Source of the DNA: UTCHB3 sp964531325
Lineage (GTDB): Bacteria; Bacteroidota; Ignavibacteria; Ignavibacteriales; Ignavibacteriaceae
Reading direction: 5' to 3'
NCBI GenBank assembly: GCA_964531325.1
Contig: CAZHCW010000006.1
Coordinates: forward strand, 109,380 to 173,379
Length of the DNA stretch: 64,000 nt
The first letter of the stretch is position 1; every line of letters begins with the position of its first letter. The notes below the pieces were generated by a model, which saw only the letters and a program-made list of their open reading frames with translations, was not told the origin of the DNA and ran no database searches. This document shows positions 37,301 through 45,627 of this stretch, one piece after another. A program made the translations under genes and the position numbers.

Positions 37301-37400
37301 TATTAACGCCATTGATCGGTTCAGACCTGTAAGTAAGTGTCTGCGCTTGCAGTGAAATTGTCAGGATAGCGAAGAAAAGAAAACTTGTAAGTTTTCGCAT
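34305..37400 (-). CDS. Very large T9SS protein with choice-of-anchor-D domains (paralogue B)
   Basis: 1,031 aa with a signal peptide (LTSFLFFAILTISLQAQ). It opens directly with RSEPINGVNTFDGASEKHNT and a CBM9-like domain (WDAENIYFAFSG), followed by two anchor-D/Hydin-like modules (DPTALSFGTVKTDASKAMGV; RTDSLNFGAVITGGTSDLV), the AGGWNLIASPF region and the T9SS sorting domain. It lacks the first ~200-residue domain of paralogue A. The two proteins align over all the rest. Export across the outer membrane and surface anchoring are expected; ligand unknown. Confidence 0.88.
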   Translation of the reverse strand: MRKLTSFLFFAILTISLQAQTLTYRSEPINGVNTFDGASEKHNTTINTGAPEKVSYAHITWDAENIYFAFSGDSYSGNIADNKRVFHIYLDTDPQLDPKTGTGRLTGDNGGFTPTLPFTGNYAYTFVTNDEAGVENRLFKKTANGTGWNSVQDVTTANWKSSDKRYWEIAIKRADIGNPAQINIIAYAEETWETGYICAGLPSGLFTPNNNHVPITFNDTYLNFTLNDYVKTNNAKHLKNFGWNVGLKAVAGTLTNTSAKAGMFTNATDGLDVDFDIPTPPAAPSNYIEVYFPHTEWSGTVLGPNYIRDYKARVDLSVTTSTWTFDVKTDKTGDVTISKDVFVNVPDNYNITIKDLSTMTITDLRTSSYTYTILPSENVRSFELTIGVTLSNPTIVVDPTALSFGTVKTDASKAMGVLITNTGDQPLNITNMVVDGSIHYSFEGNTTATLNKNDTTTVFVRFHPKTAGTLTGTLTLTSNDPVNGSLVVNLTGNGQSLSPNILVRTDSLNFGAVITGGTSDLVIFVGNTGDTTLTVSSVVVAGTGFSNLGLSDFSVAVGDSNGLSIRFSPLTVGDFSGTLTFTSDDPDTPTIVVTLTGRGTTSTLTNEFGAGWNLMSIPLLPSSNLASAIIGDDIASYILYGYSGGIYQSSSTLDPTMGYWLGIESIATVDLEGTLILTDQTKALAGGWNLIASPFTAGSQKTNLRILQGENTYTIEEAVTAGLVQSPIYKYETSTKQYEAVTYLAPWYGNWFFTNQPGLSLKYLIAAPADGISPKKEEPFEITPSNWFVDILSEMNGAKDKYLSFGTNEAATDGFDNSFDYVKAPISPAANAIESYFLQSGWTNFATRFASNIQAPLLNGVNKTWSFKVYAKSAGTFKISWLDILNRIPQEIRNVYTFTLRGPGISSGINMLTQTVYEFNVTAGGTYSFVINSSPVGVEDELMNLSFKLGQNYPNPFNPSTTINYAIKETGLVTLKIYDVLGNEVVTLVNDIKQPGQYEAKFEASNLPSGTYIYKLVQGKNSEIKKLMLLK

Positions 37401-37609
37401 GGATACCTCAGTATTAAATGTGCTAAATTATCTTTGAATATTTATCCCTCAATAATTAATAAAAGTACGAAAAAAGAGGTTACCAAAAAAGTATCATCTG
37501 CTTACCCATAACCTGTTTGTGATCCAAGACGCATCGTTTTTAATTAACCAACAAAGATTAAGGCGCAAAAATGGATTATTTGAGAGGAAAAGGGAAATTA
37601 ATAGAACTA

Positions 37610-37645
37610 CAAAAAAAAAGGGATACTAATTTTATTTAGTATCCC
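37610..37645 (-). terminator. Intrinsic terminator of rlmI operon
   Basis: On the minus strand GGGATACTAA pairs with TTAGTATCCC across a short AT loop and is followed by nine T; it lies 20 bases after the rlmI stop. Confidence 0.92.
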
Positions 37646-37664
37646 TGTAAACGATAGTTGTGAT

Positions 37665-38858
37665 CTACGAAGGGTCTTCCTGTTTCAGATCGAAAACACG
37701 GAAGGCACAGAATTTAAGATATGATGTTTCAGGCATCGAGGGTATTATCGGATGATCTAGCGATGCGCCTGAATAACGGATTAACTGCAACACTTTTTCC
37801 TCTTTATATGCAGCTTCTTTAATTATATCAAGGAATTCTTCCTTGGTAATATGGAAGGAGCATGAAGAAGTAATCAGGTAGCCACCATTGTTAATCAACT
37901 TCAGGGCGCTTCTGTTCAGTTTCTGATATCCCTGTTTTGCAGGAATAATGTTCTTTTTCTGTTTTGCAAATGCCGGCGGATCCACGATAATCATATCGTA
38001 TTTTTTGTTTTCATCCGCACAGTTTTTCAGATACTCAAACACCTCCGCAACGATAAAATTAGCCTCACATGCAAAAACATTGTGATTAAAGTTTACTTCG
38101 GCGTGTTGAATTTCAACCACTGATGAATCAACAAAATCTACAGATTCTGCGTTGTTATAAGCACAATGAAGCCCAAAACCACCCGAGTTACAGAAGGCAT
38201 CGAGAACTGTAAGCCCCTCTGCCAGTTCACCCGTGAAGTTCCGGTTGTCACATTGGTCAAAATAAAATCCGGTTTTTTGACCATCCTGAAAATTGACTTT
38301 GTATTTAACTTTTCCATCATCAATTTTCTGAACATCATCAGTACCTATAAAAATCTCATCGGTGAATTCCAAACCTTCCAACTGACGGAAATATGGTGAG
38401 TTTCTGGTGAAAACATTCTCAGCTCCGAGGTTTCGGTGCAGAATATCCACGATAATATCCAGGTTTTTCTCCATACCTACTGTGTTCACCTGAAGTACAT
38501 AGGTATCATTATATTTATCTATAATGAGACCAGGGAGAAAATCACTCTCGCTGAAAACCATTCTGTAAGATTTTCGGTTGGGATATAACTTCTCCCGTAA
38601 CCCGAGGGCAGCGAAAATTCTTTCAACAAACATCGTTCTTAAATCGGGAATGGGTCGTTTGTCCAGAATACGAATTGCAAAAAGTGAATGTTTATTATAA
38701 AATCCGGTACCGAGATACTGCCCGTTTGAATAATAAATATTCACCAGCGCGCCATTTTCGGGATTACCTTCAACTTCCTGGATTTCATTGCTGAAAATCC
38801 ATTGATGACCCGTTTTAAGACGGCGCTCTTCTATTCTTCTAAGTTTAACATTTGCCAT
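37665..38858 (-). CDS. rlmI: 23S rRNA (cytosine-5)-methyltransferase, RlmI family
   Basis: 397 aa. The N-terminal PUA-type domain (about 2-75: RLKTGHQWIFSNEI, VNIYYSNGQYLGTGFYN) is followed by the RlmI/YccW fold and a Rossmann methyltransferase core: GQKTGFYFDQCDNR, LDAFCNSGGFGLH (SAM-binding loop), MIIVDPPAFAKQKK (motif IV) and SSCSFHI with the Cys expected for m5C chemistry. In E. coli RlmI methylates C1962 of 23S rRNA. Length and motifs are complete. It lies 18 bases downstream of the beta-helix protein gene and ends at a strong terminator. Confidence 0.92.
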   Translation of the reverse strand: MANVKLRRIEERRLKTGHQWIFSNEIQEVEGNPENGALVNIYYSNGQYLGTGFYNKHSLFAIRILDKRPIPDLRTMFVERIFAALGLREKLYPNRKSYRMVFSESDFLPGLIIDKYNDTYVLQVNTVGMEKNLDIIVDILHRNLGAENVFTRNSPYFRQLEGLEFTDEIFIGTDDVQKIDDGKVKYKVNFQDGQKTGFYFDQCDNRNFTGELAEGLTVLDAFCNSGGFGLHCAYNNAESVDFVDSSVVEIQHAEVNFNHNVFACEANFIVAEVFEYLKNCADENKKYDMIIVDPPAFAKQKKNIIPAKQGYQKLNRSALKLINNGGYLITSSCSFHITKEEFLDIIKEAAYKEEKVLQLIRYSGASLDHPIIPSMPETSYLKFCAFRVFDLKQEDPS

Positions 38859-38876
38859 TTTTATTGTCCGATTAAA

Positions 38877-40700
38877 TTACTTGTTAACTATTAGTTTTTT
38901 AGTGATGGTAGTGGAATTTATGGTCAATTCATAAAGATAAACACCCGAAGAAAGATTTAATCCTGCGGATTGTGTGTTAAACTTCACTGAATAATTTCCG
39001 GGAGTCTGGAAATCTTCAACCAAAGTTCTAACTTCTGCTCCAAGCGCATCATAAATTCTAAGAGCCACTCTTTGGGTTTCAGTGCCACCAACTGTATAGT
39101 TAATAACAGTTTCGGGGTTAAATGGATTTGGATAATTTTGATTAAGTTGGTGAGAAAGAACCACACCTGTGAATTCCACAAAAACTGTCATCGAAAGATT
39201 TGATGAACCATCAAAGTCAACCTGACGAAGGCGATAAGCGTAAGTTCCTTCAGAAGCAGGTTTGTCGGTAAATGAATAATCATTCTTCAGAGTTGTGGTT
39301 CCTTTTCCGGTCACATATCCGGCTTTTGACCAAACCCCGTCGAGTTCACCTTTTCGCTCAACAACAAATCCTGCGTTGTTCAACTCTGAAGCAGTAGTCC
39401 AGCTTAAGCGGACATTACCATCGATTGATTGAGCAGCAAACGATACCAGCTCCACAGGAACAACGGATGAATCGATAAAAGGAGTGAAAAATACCCATCC
39501 ACGGGCAGGATCATCCAATTTATGAGTTATAAGTGCTTCAATAGCTGCTGAGTCGTAAACTCCCCAGTCGTTGTTTTGAGCATATATATCATTTGTACAA
39601 TTGTTGAAAAGGTCGAAAGGAACACCTGTTTGGAAGTTGCCATAAATCTTGTTATATCCATCGTCCGATGTATCTGCGTTGGTGAGGTTACCCAAAGAAG
39701 GCGTGGGTCCGGCAGCTATTGTGGAGCCGTTGTAAACCGTAATACCCCACAGGTTCCCATAGATGGTATTGCGCGATATAATCGGTCTGTTTGTGCCGTT
39801 ACCGCTAATGCTGATACCACTTCCTGTAGTGAGAGGATCGGAATTGATATTATTGTTGTATATCAGGTTGTTATGAACATAACTGGTTATTTCTGCTCCT
39901 GCCAGAGCAATACCATAACTGTTGTTATAGATTTCATTAAATGCAATTTCCGAAGAGGAAGCACTGCCTCCGAGAAGTGTTGAGATACTGATGCCACCGG
40001 TTCTGTTATAGGAACCACCATGTACCTTGTTGAATCGGATCAGTGGAGAATTGTTATTCTGCGTACCAAATGTTATCTGGTTTTTTGGACTTGTATTCTG
40101 ACTGTTGTTATTGTAAAGTTCGTTGTGCTCAATTATCGGTGACGAACCTGTTGTACCATAAATGCCATACTCATACGCTTCCGAGATGTAGTTATATCTG
40201 ATTACAGGATTGGAAGTTGATGACATGTAGATTGGTCTTCTACATTTGTAGAATCGTGAATGATATATTCGAGGACTCGAATTGAGGCATCTTACCGGGT
40301 AGTAACCGCTTACAAAAACCGCATATTTAATTACAGATGTTGTGTCTGCGCCGGTATCACGAAAGTAGAAACCCTCGTATGTGCCTTGTGGGCTTTCGGT
40401 TGCGCCCTTAAAATAGACGCTGTCGCCCTGCACACCATTTACTTCCACAGCACCAAGAATTACAAAACCTGTTCCTGTTGCTGAGAATGTAATTACCGAT
40501 CCCTGTGGGATGATAAGTCTGTCACTAACCGATACAGAACATAATGCTGTAACGGTGTAGTTAGGGAAAACACCGGTTACTATTCCGCCTGATCTGGCGA
40601 CCAGACTGTCCATATTCCATACAACTCCGGTTCCGGGGGTGATGAATTGAGCATTTATCGATATAAAGCCCAAGAAAACAAATAAAAACAACTTTTTCAT
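38877..40700 (-). CDS. Secreted parallel beta-helix protein with T9SS sorting domain
   Basis: About 607 aa from ATG 40700 (AAGGA upstream), giving the signal peptide MKKLFLFVFLGFISINA; an upstream in-frame start would read through a terminator and is rejected. Residues ~80-370 show right-handed beta-helix repeats with NNS/NTIYGN turns (IRYNYISEAYEYGIYG, IEHNELYNNNS, ISRNTIYGNLWGI), as in NosD/pectate-lyase-like proteins. A VELVSFAAQSIDGNVRLSW region and a T9SS sorting domain (NQNYPNPFNPETV, ending TKKLIVNK) follow. It may bind or cut polysaccharides, but no catalytic residues could be assigned. Confidence 0.85.
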   Translation of the reverse strand: MKKLFLFVFLGFISINAQFITPGTGVVWNMDSLVARSGGIVTGVFPNYTVTALCSVSVSDRLIIPQGSVITFSATGTGFVILGAVEVNGVQGDSVYFKGATESPQGTYEGFYFRDTGADTTSVIKYAVFVSGYYPVRCLNSSPRIYHSRFYKCRRPIYMSSTSNPVIRYNYISEAYEYGIYGTTGSSPIIEHNELYNNNSQNTSPKNQITFGTQNNNSPLIRFNKVHGGSYNRTGGISISTLLGGSASSSEIAFNEIYNNSYGIALAGAEITSYVHNNLIYNNNINSDPLTTGSGISISGNGTNRPIISRNTIYGNLWGITVYNGSTIAAGPTPSLGNLTNADTSDDGYNKIYGNFQTGVPFDLFNNCTNDIYAQNNDWGVYDSAAIEALITHKLDDPARGWVFFTPFIDSSVVPVELVSFAAQSIDGNVRLSWTTASELNNAGFVVERKGELDGVWSKAGYVTGKGTTTLKNDYSFTDKPASEGTYAYRLRQVDFDGSSNLSMTVFVEFTGVVLSHQLNQNYPNPFNPETVINYTVGGTETQRVALRIYDALGAEVRTLVEDFQTPGNYSVKFNTQSAGLNLSSGVYLYELTINSTTITKKLIVNK

Positions 40701-40740
40701 AAATGAAATCCTTATGTTTGGTTTTAAAAAATCCCCCTCT

Positions 40741-40775
40741 AATAAAAAGCCGCTGATGGCTTTCACCAACGGCTC
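40741..40775 (-). terminator. Intrinsic terminator of gpmA
   Basis: On the minus strand AGCCGTTGGTG pairs with CATCAGCGGCT and a T-rich tail follows (TTTTTATT). It separates gpmA from the beta-helix gene. Confidence 0.8.
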
Positions 40776-40793
40776 AAGGATGATTATAAAATC

Positions 40794-41405
40794 TTATTTT
40801 AGATAATATTTATTGACTACTTTGCCATTTTCGAACTCATAAACCAATGGAACACCAGTTGGAATATTAAGTTCAAGCACTTCTTCTCTCGAAAGATTAT
40901 CAAGATGCATCACAAGCGAACGAAGTGAATTACCATGAGCAACAACCCAAATGTTTTTTCCTGCCATAACCATCGGCTCAATCTTTTCGATATAATAGGG
41001 GATGGTTCTGGCAGCAGTGTCTTTTAGACTTTCACCATTTGGAGGGTTGATATCGTAACTTCTTCTCCAGAGGTGAACTTGCTCGTCACCAAATTTAACT
41101 GCGGTTTCCGCTTTGTTCAGCCCTTGAAGATCACCATAGTGTCTTTCATTCAAAGCCTGATCCCTCTCAAAAGGAATCTCACCAAATCCGGCACTTGCAG
41201 ATGCAAGATCAGCCGTGCGAATTGCTCTTTTAAGGACGGAAGTAAATAAATAATCAAAATGAAGGTTTTTATCTTTTATAAGTTTACCGGCTTCGGTGGC
41301 TTCATTTTCACCCAATTCGGTAATGTCAACATCGACCCAGCCCGTAAAACGGTTCTCAAGGTTCCATTGAGACTGCCCATGCCTTAATAGAACTAAGTAG
41401 TTCAT
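40794..41405 (-). CDS. gpmA: 2,3-bisphosphoglycerate-dependent phosphoglycerate mutase
   Basis: 203 aa from ATG 41405, chosen because AGGAGACAGA precedes it; the earlier in-frame codon at 41429 has none. The histidine phosphatase motif is LLRHGQSQWN (His9 is phosphorylated). ENRFTGWVDVDIT, ALNERHYGDLQGLNK and WVVAHGNSLRSLVMH (second catalytic His) are the cofactor-dependent mutase signatures. It interconverts 3- and 2-phosphoglycerate in glycolysis. Somewhat shorter than the 250 aa of E. coli GpmA, as is usual in several Bacteroidota. Confidence 0.95.
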   Translation of the reverse strand: MNYLVLLRHGQSQWNLENRFTGWVDVDITELGENEATEAGKLIKDKNLHFDYLFTSVLKRAIRTADLASASAGFGEIPFERDQALNERHYGDLQGLNKAETAVKFGDEQVHLWRRSYDINPPNGESLKDTAARTIPYYIEKIEPMVMAGKNIWVVAHGNSLRSLVMHLDNLSREEVLELNIPTGVPLVYEFENGKVVNKYYLK

Positions 41406-41608
41406 TCTGTCTCCTGTTTTTTTTGCCATGTTTTATGAAATTGAGTTATAAATTTACGAAAACTTTAACAAAAACTCTCCCTTTGAACAACTTCAATGAC
41501 TAAAAAAACAGAAAAACTCTTATTTTAGAAGTCACACGGAACATTTTTTTAGCAGCAAGAGTAATTAATAGTATTATTTCTTCAATGGCTTTAAACTCAG
41601 GAAATTAA

Positions 41609-42229
41609 ATGAAATCAACAGTGTTTTTTATCACAGTTCTTATGTCACTTCTAATATCAGCATGTAGTTGCCCCGTTTGCGATATTGTTGAGAACCGCTA
41701 CCCAAAAACCCTTAAAATGATGGGTGTACCTGAGAAAATCAAAGAAAAAGTTGATAATTATATAGCCGGAAAATCCGGTGAAGATTTTTTCACGAAGTAT
41801 GTGTCATTAAATGAAACCGCTTCTTTTTTTGATTCAGTTAAATACTATTGGGTTTACGACATTTCAATCCCCGGAAAGGAATGGGTTACAGGAAAAATTG
41901 ATCTGTTCACAGATTCTCTGGGGAATATTGATCCATTAATGGAAATAAATGGCATCCCCGATTGTGCAACAAACCCTGATGGTTGTTCGTTTGAGATCAC
42001 CCCAAATCAAGCATTTAAGATCGCAACAAAAGAGGGTCTAAAACCGGGAATTAAAGAATGGTCACAGAAATTCATGTGGAATGCAAAGTTCAACAGATAT
42101 GTCTGGCAGATTATTTCAACTCTTCAAGAATCACAAGGAAGTCAGGGTTTCCGCGGCTCAGGTGAAGAAATCATCATCGATGCCTCAACGGGAGAAAAAT
42201 TGGATTTTACCGAGTGGAAGGTGAGGTAA
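41609..42229 (+). CDS. Putative lipoprotein with PepSY-like C-terminal region
   Basis: 206 aa. The signal peptide ends in a lipobox (LLISAC, Cys19 modified), so it should be a lipoprotein. The rest is soluble; ITPNQAFKIATKEGLKPGIKEW...VWQIISTL and EEIIIDASTGEKLDF resemble a PepSY-like domain (helix followed by W-x-V strand and D-x-x-TGE turn). No enzyme motif. The gene is followed by an octanucleotide repeat array. Confidence 0.65.
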   Translation: MKSTVFFITVLMSLLISACSCPVCDIVENRYPKTLKMMGVPEKIKEKVDNYIAGKSGEDFFTKYVSLNETASFFDSVKYYWVYDISIPGKEWVTGKIDLFTDSLGNIDPLMEINGIPDCATNPDGCSFEITPNQAFKIATKEGLKPGIKEWSQKFMWNAKFNRYVWQIISTLQESQGSQGFRGSGEEIIIDASTGEKLDFTEWKVR

Positions 42230-42250
42230 GACCTCGGAACCGCAGAGACT

Positions 42251-42330
42251 TGAGAACTTGAGAACCTGAGAACCTGAGAACTTGAGAACTTTAGAACCTG
42301 AGAACTTTAGAACTTTAGAACTTGAGAACG
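42251..42330. repeat. Octanucleotide tandem array, 10 copies of TGAGAACY
   Basis: Ten consecutive 8-bp units with little variation (TGAGAACT, TGAGAACC, TTAGAACT). The same octamer in the opposite orientation occurs at about 42402-42455 and again at 42951-42982, where it encodes the end of the PAP2 protein. A hairpin-forming unit CCCGCGGAGCGGG...ATTCGTAGC follows at about 42343-42370. No coding frame is credible in the 229-base gap. Confidence 0.85.
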
Positions 42331-42458
42331 AGAGAGCTATTTCCCGCGGAGCGGGATTGATATTCGTAGCTTGGATTATTTAATATTATGTGAATCCCAC
42401 CGAAGTTCGAAAGTTCTGATCTCCGAAGTTCAGAAGTTCTGAATCTCTGAAGTTCCCC

Positions 42459-42815
42459 CTACCACTCCTCAGGCTTCACAACATTCCCGGGGGCATGTCT
42501 AAATTTTTGTATCATGTAGCTTTCATCATAACCTGCAATTCCGCAGCCAACTTTGGTGAGAAGGAACTCAAGTTCGGGATGTGCTTTTACACATTTAAAA
42601 AACTTTTCAACACTTTGAGTGATTTCATCATCGGTTCTTATTCTGAAATTTTCATCAAGGGTGGGGAAGGCATAGGTTTTGCCGGCGAGTCCCTCTCCTA
42701 TTCCCATTTGCGCACCGAATTGTTCTTGTGCCTGCCGTGCGGCTCCGCCGTAATGTTTTCCGGCAAGATTTGAGCCGAAAACAAATATTTGATTTTGTTT
42801 TAATGATTCTATCAT
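42459..42815 (-). CDS. A1S_2505-family protein (macro-domain-like)
   Basis: 118 aa. The sequence starts IFVFGSNLAGKHYGGAARQA, then GAQMGIGEGLAGKTYAFPT, and ends FLLTKVGCGIAGY; this matches the A1S_2505 family, small proteins with a macro-domain-like ADP-ribose-binding pattern. They are found on chromosomes and in phages, and a role in nucleotide or ADP-ribose metabolism is guessed. It lies between repeat clusters on both sides; no other phage-like gene is adjacent. Confidence 0.75.
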   Translation of the reverse strand: MIESLKQNQIFVFGSNLAGKHYGGAARQAQEQFGAQMGIGEGLAGKTYAFPTLDENFRIRTDDEITQSVEKFFKCVKAHPELEFLLTKVGCGIAGYDESYMIQKFRHAPGNVVKPEEW

Positions 42816-42857
42816 GCAATTTACCTTGTGTTAGAGATTTGGAATATCGGATCAACA

Positions 42858-42947
42858 GCTACGAACATGTCACCCGCCCATCGCGGGTTTCGTACTGTAG
42901 AAATTGACATCATGCTACGAACATGCCACCTGCCCAGGCAGGTTTCA
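42858..42947. repeat. Two palindromic GCTACGAACATG units
   Basis: Two units starting at 42858 and 42914, each GCTACGAACATG followed by CACC and a GC hairpin (CCCGCCCATCGCGGG; CCTGCCCAGGCAGG) and a TTTC tail. The inverse words (ATTCGTAGC, GTTCGTAG) appear at about 42363 and 14620-14690. Probably one interspersed repeat family. Confidence 0.65.
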
Positions 42948-42948
42948 C

Positions 42949-43524
42949 TCAAGTTCTTAAGTTCTCAGGTTCTAAAGTTTTTTTTGCGGTTTTCTCCTCC
43001 AGGTAAAGTTGCAGTTTCGCAAAACCATATCCGATTGCTGCACCGATGAGGGCACCACCGAGTATATCAGAGGGATAATGCAGTCCGAGGTAAACTCTTG
43101 AAATGGCGATCAAAGTTGCAGTGATAAACAATACCCACTTCAATTTTGGATAGAGGATGGTGAAAAACATCGCGACAGCAAAATTGTTTAATGCATGATT
43201 TGATGGGAATGACCAGGTGCCTTCGGGACCAATTGGAGTAAGGGCATCGGGCAGAAAATTACACGGACGCACCCGTTCAACTAATTCTTTTAAGAGTCTG
43301 GCACCTGTCTGGTCACAAACAGTTACGAGCAAAATCACCATTACAGCAGCTATTCTTCCCCGTTTCCCACCGTAGGTTATCATAATTCCGATCAAAACGA
43401 TATAAGTGATGTACCAACTGTTTACATCGGTGATGGTGGCAAATAAACGGTCGAGAGCCATCGAACTGAGTGTGTGGTTAAAAAAGTAAAAAACCGCTTT
43501 GTCAATTTCGAAAAGAAAATCCAT
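42949..43524 (-). CDS. PAP2-family membrane phosphatase
   Basis: 191 aa with about five membrane helices (SWYITYIVLIGIMITYG, AAVMVILLVTV, FFTILYPKLKWVLFITATLIAI, ILGGALIGAAIGYGF). All three PAP2 motifs are present: KELVERVRPC, SFPSNHALNN and SRVYLGLHYPSDILGG. It probably dephosphorylates undecaprenyl pyrophosphate or lipid phosphates on the outer face of the inner membrane. The last codons (LEPENLRT, stop) are written by an octanucleotide repeat, so the tail is not part of the family. It is 9 bases downstream of the TonB-type barrel gene. Confidence 0.9.
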   Translation of the reverse strand: MDFLFEIDKAVFYFFNHTLSSMALDRLFATITDVNSWYITYIVLIGIMITYGGKRGRIAAVMVILLVTVCDQTGARLLKELVERVRPCNFLPDALTPIGPEGTWSFPSNHALNNFAVAMFFTILYPKLKWVLFITATLIAISRVYLGLHYPSDILGGALIGAAIGYGFAKLQLYLEEKTAKKTLEPENLRT

Positions 43525-43533
43525 CTTTGTTCC

Positions 43534-45549
43534 TTAGTTCAGAAATTCCCAGGCAATACCGAATCTGATATTTCTCGGTAAAACGGGGTAGTAGGGTGAA
43601 AGATAATATTTTGCATTGAGCAGATTTTCCCAGGCAAAATAGATGGTAGCCACTTTTTGAATTGTGCCGGCGACAAAAAAATCAATCTGCCCTGAAGCAG
43701 GTACATCGCCCAGAGTTGGGGTGTAAAATACTCTATCCACAAAAAAATTGTAGTTGGTTGCAACAGTTGAAGTTCTATAGCTGTATGAAACGGAGGTCAT
43801 CAAATCGAGTGCACCGTCAAAAAGTGTATCCCTAAAAGATATTCCCACTTTGGAATTGACAAGTGGCAGGATTTTTTTATCCCAATCTTTTAATGTTTTG
43901 TGATTATAACGGATATCAACAAATCCGGCGAAACTGCCCAAACTGTAGTTTGCCAGTAGCGTTGCTCCATAAGAGAGATTTTCAGGTATCGTTGAAACAG
44001 GTACAGTGAAATAAACCATCGGATCAATCATGGGCATAAAGGTTCCGACCGATTTTCGTTCTGTATTGGAAGCCCAACCGAGAATTTTAATCATCATATT
44101 ATCTCTGCGATAACCAATTTCTCCTTCAAGCCTCGTTACAAAAGTATTGGCGTTTACGAAGTTGTAATCTTGCTCGTAACTCTCGAGATAGGAAACTCCT
44201 CCTCTAAATTGGAAAAATTCGGCAAATTCAGCTTTTGCCTCTCCCCCAAATCCCGTATAAATTTCACCATCATAAATGAAAAGTTTACCAAAACCTGAAA
44301 GAGCAAAACCACCTGCTTTTCCGGTAAGAATTCCCCCCGTCGAGAAAGAATTTTTTCGTGCTAAACCCGAGGGGATGAATATACCATTGGTACCATCAAA
44401 CCAAAAAGACTCCTGAGTTACTGCATCATAATTTGCATGAACATCTGCTGCAAAATATTTTGTATCAAAAGTAGTGCGGAACGAACCACCCGTTACAGAA
44501 TAATCACGATCAATAATTGATCTGTATGGACTTGTTGCAACAGAATCTTCATTCTCCCGGAATTCGTTAAGATTTGTTTGGTGATAAAGCAGAGCTTCAA
44601 AGTAGCCGGCACCGGCAATATTTCCAAAAGCTTTAAAATGGAGCCTGTTTTGACTGTTTTTATGGTAACGACTTAAATAATTAACAGGGGCAGCGCGGTC
44701 GTCATATAGAATATCATTGACGGGTCTTCCGGAGAGTGCCGCAATTGTCAATGCAGAATCATAATTTACGCCGCCATTTAATCCGAGGTTTTGTTTAATG
44801 TAGTTATACCCCGCAGAAAGATTTATATGTTTTGTAAGAAGATATTTAAGGTTGATCTTTCCTTTCCACATTGAAAGATCGCTGTTTCTGAATCCATCAT
44901 CCACCTTGTTGTTCGATATGTCCGTAAAAAGAATCAGTCTTTTCCCGATGTTCTGATTAAACTGTACATCGATAAACCCTTCACCCACGGGTCCTTCAAA
45001 ATATTTCACGCGTGAGTATGGAGCTCCCGAAATGAAATCACGCCCTGTAACAGATACTGTTATTTGATTTGGCCTGGTTCCATATAAAAAGCCCATATAG
45101 GAAGGTAAAAGAGCAATTTCACGGAAATACCCCTCCATAAGATTGTCGTAGTAGAGGGTGTTTGTGATTCGGTTGTTCACATTTATCCCATCTTCAAGAA
45201 AAGTTACTCTCCCAAGTCCCTCACCATAAAACGACATTTCAGAAGGAATGCCCAAAAACCCCATATTTCTGTGAAAAGCAGAAGGAAAATGGTTGAGAAG
45301 CGTTGCAACATCCCGATAATTCATTAAGAGCAGGTCTTTTTCACTAAAAATAAATGCTGCGCCCAACATTGGTACCTGATAAACAGGAGCCAGAGTGTCG
45401 ATAACAATACTGTCCATTGGAGTTGGAGTCCTGCCGAGAGTATCCCGAGGGACAACAATACTGTCCCGGGTTAAATCTCTTTTGACAGAATCCTGCTCCT
45501 GGGCAACGATTAGTGTAGAAAAGATGAGGAATAGAATGAGAAAGCGCAT
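43534..45549 (-). CDS. TonB-dependent-receptor-like outer-membrane protein
   Basis: 671 aa with a signal peptide (MRFLILFLIFSTLIVAQ). Residues ~70-185 look like a plug domain (VATLLNHFPSAFHRNMGF, RVTFLEDGINVNNR, IALLPSYMGFLYG). The rest is a 22-strand-type barrel ending in the aromatic FGIAWEFLN. There is no clear TonB box and no N-terminal carboxypeptidase-like domain, so substrate and energy coupling are uncertain. It is followed by the PAP2 gene in the same transcription unit. Confidence 0.75.
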   Translation of the reverse strand: MRFLILFLIFSTLIVAQEQDSVKRDLTRDSIVVPRDTLGRTPTPMDSIVIDTLAPVYQVPMLGAAFIFSEKDLLLMNYRDVATLLNHFPSAFHRNMGFLGIPSEMSFYGEGLGRVTFLEDGINVNNRITNTLYYDNLMEGYFREIALLPSYMGFLYGTRPNQITVSVTGRDFISGAPYSRVKYFEGPVGEGFIDVQFNQNIGKRLILFTDISNNKVDDGFRNSDLSMWKGKINLKYLLTKHINLSAGYNYIKQNLGLNGGVNYDSALTIAALSGRPVNDILYDDRAAPVNYLSRYHKNSQNRLHFKAFGNIAGAGYFEALLYHQTNLNEFRENEDSVATSPYRSIIDRDYSVTGGSFRTTFDTKYFAADVHANYDAVTQESFWFDGTNGIFIPSGLARKNSFSTGGILTGKAGGFALSGFGKLFIYDGEIYTGFGGEAKAEFAEFFQFRGGVSYLESYEQDYNFVNANTFVTRLEGEIGYRRDNMMIKILGWASNTERKSVGTFMPMIDPMVYFTVPVSTIPENLSYGATLLANYSLGSFAGFVDIRYNHKTLKDWDKKILPLVNSKVGISFRDTLFDGALDLMTSVSYSYRTSTVATNYNFFVDRVFYTPTLGDVPASGQIDFFVAGTIQKVATIYFAWENLLNAKYYLSPYYPVLPRNIRFGIAWEFLN

Positions 45550-45627
45550 TAAAACTTCTTCGATAGTGGAAACAAATAAATAATCTTTAAATTTGCCATT
45601 TGAAAAATATTAAAAGATGGATTAAAA

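Noticed and set aside
42251..42455. Octanucleotide clusters as a degenerate CRISPR array
   Set aside because: Units are 8 bp without spacers; they are simple tandem repeats.
42459..42815. A1S_2505-like gene as evidence of a prophage
   Set aside because: No other phage genes, integrase or attachment sites are nearby; the family is also chromosomal.
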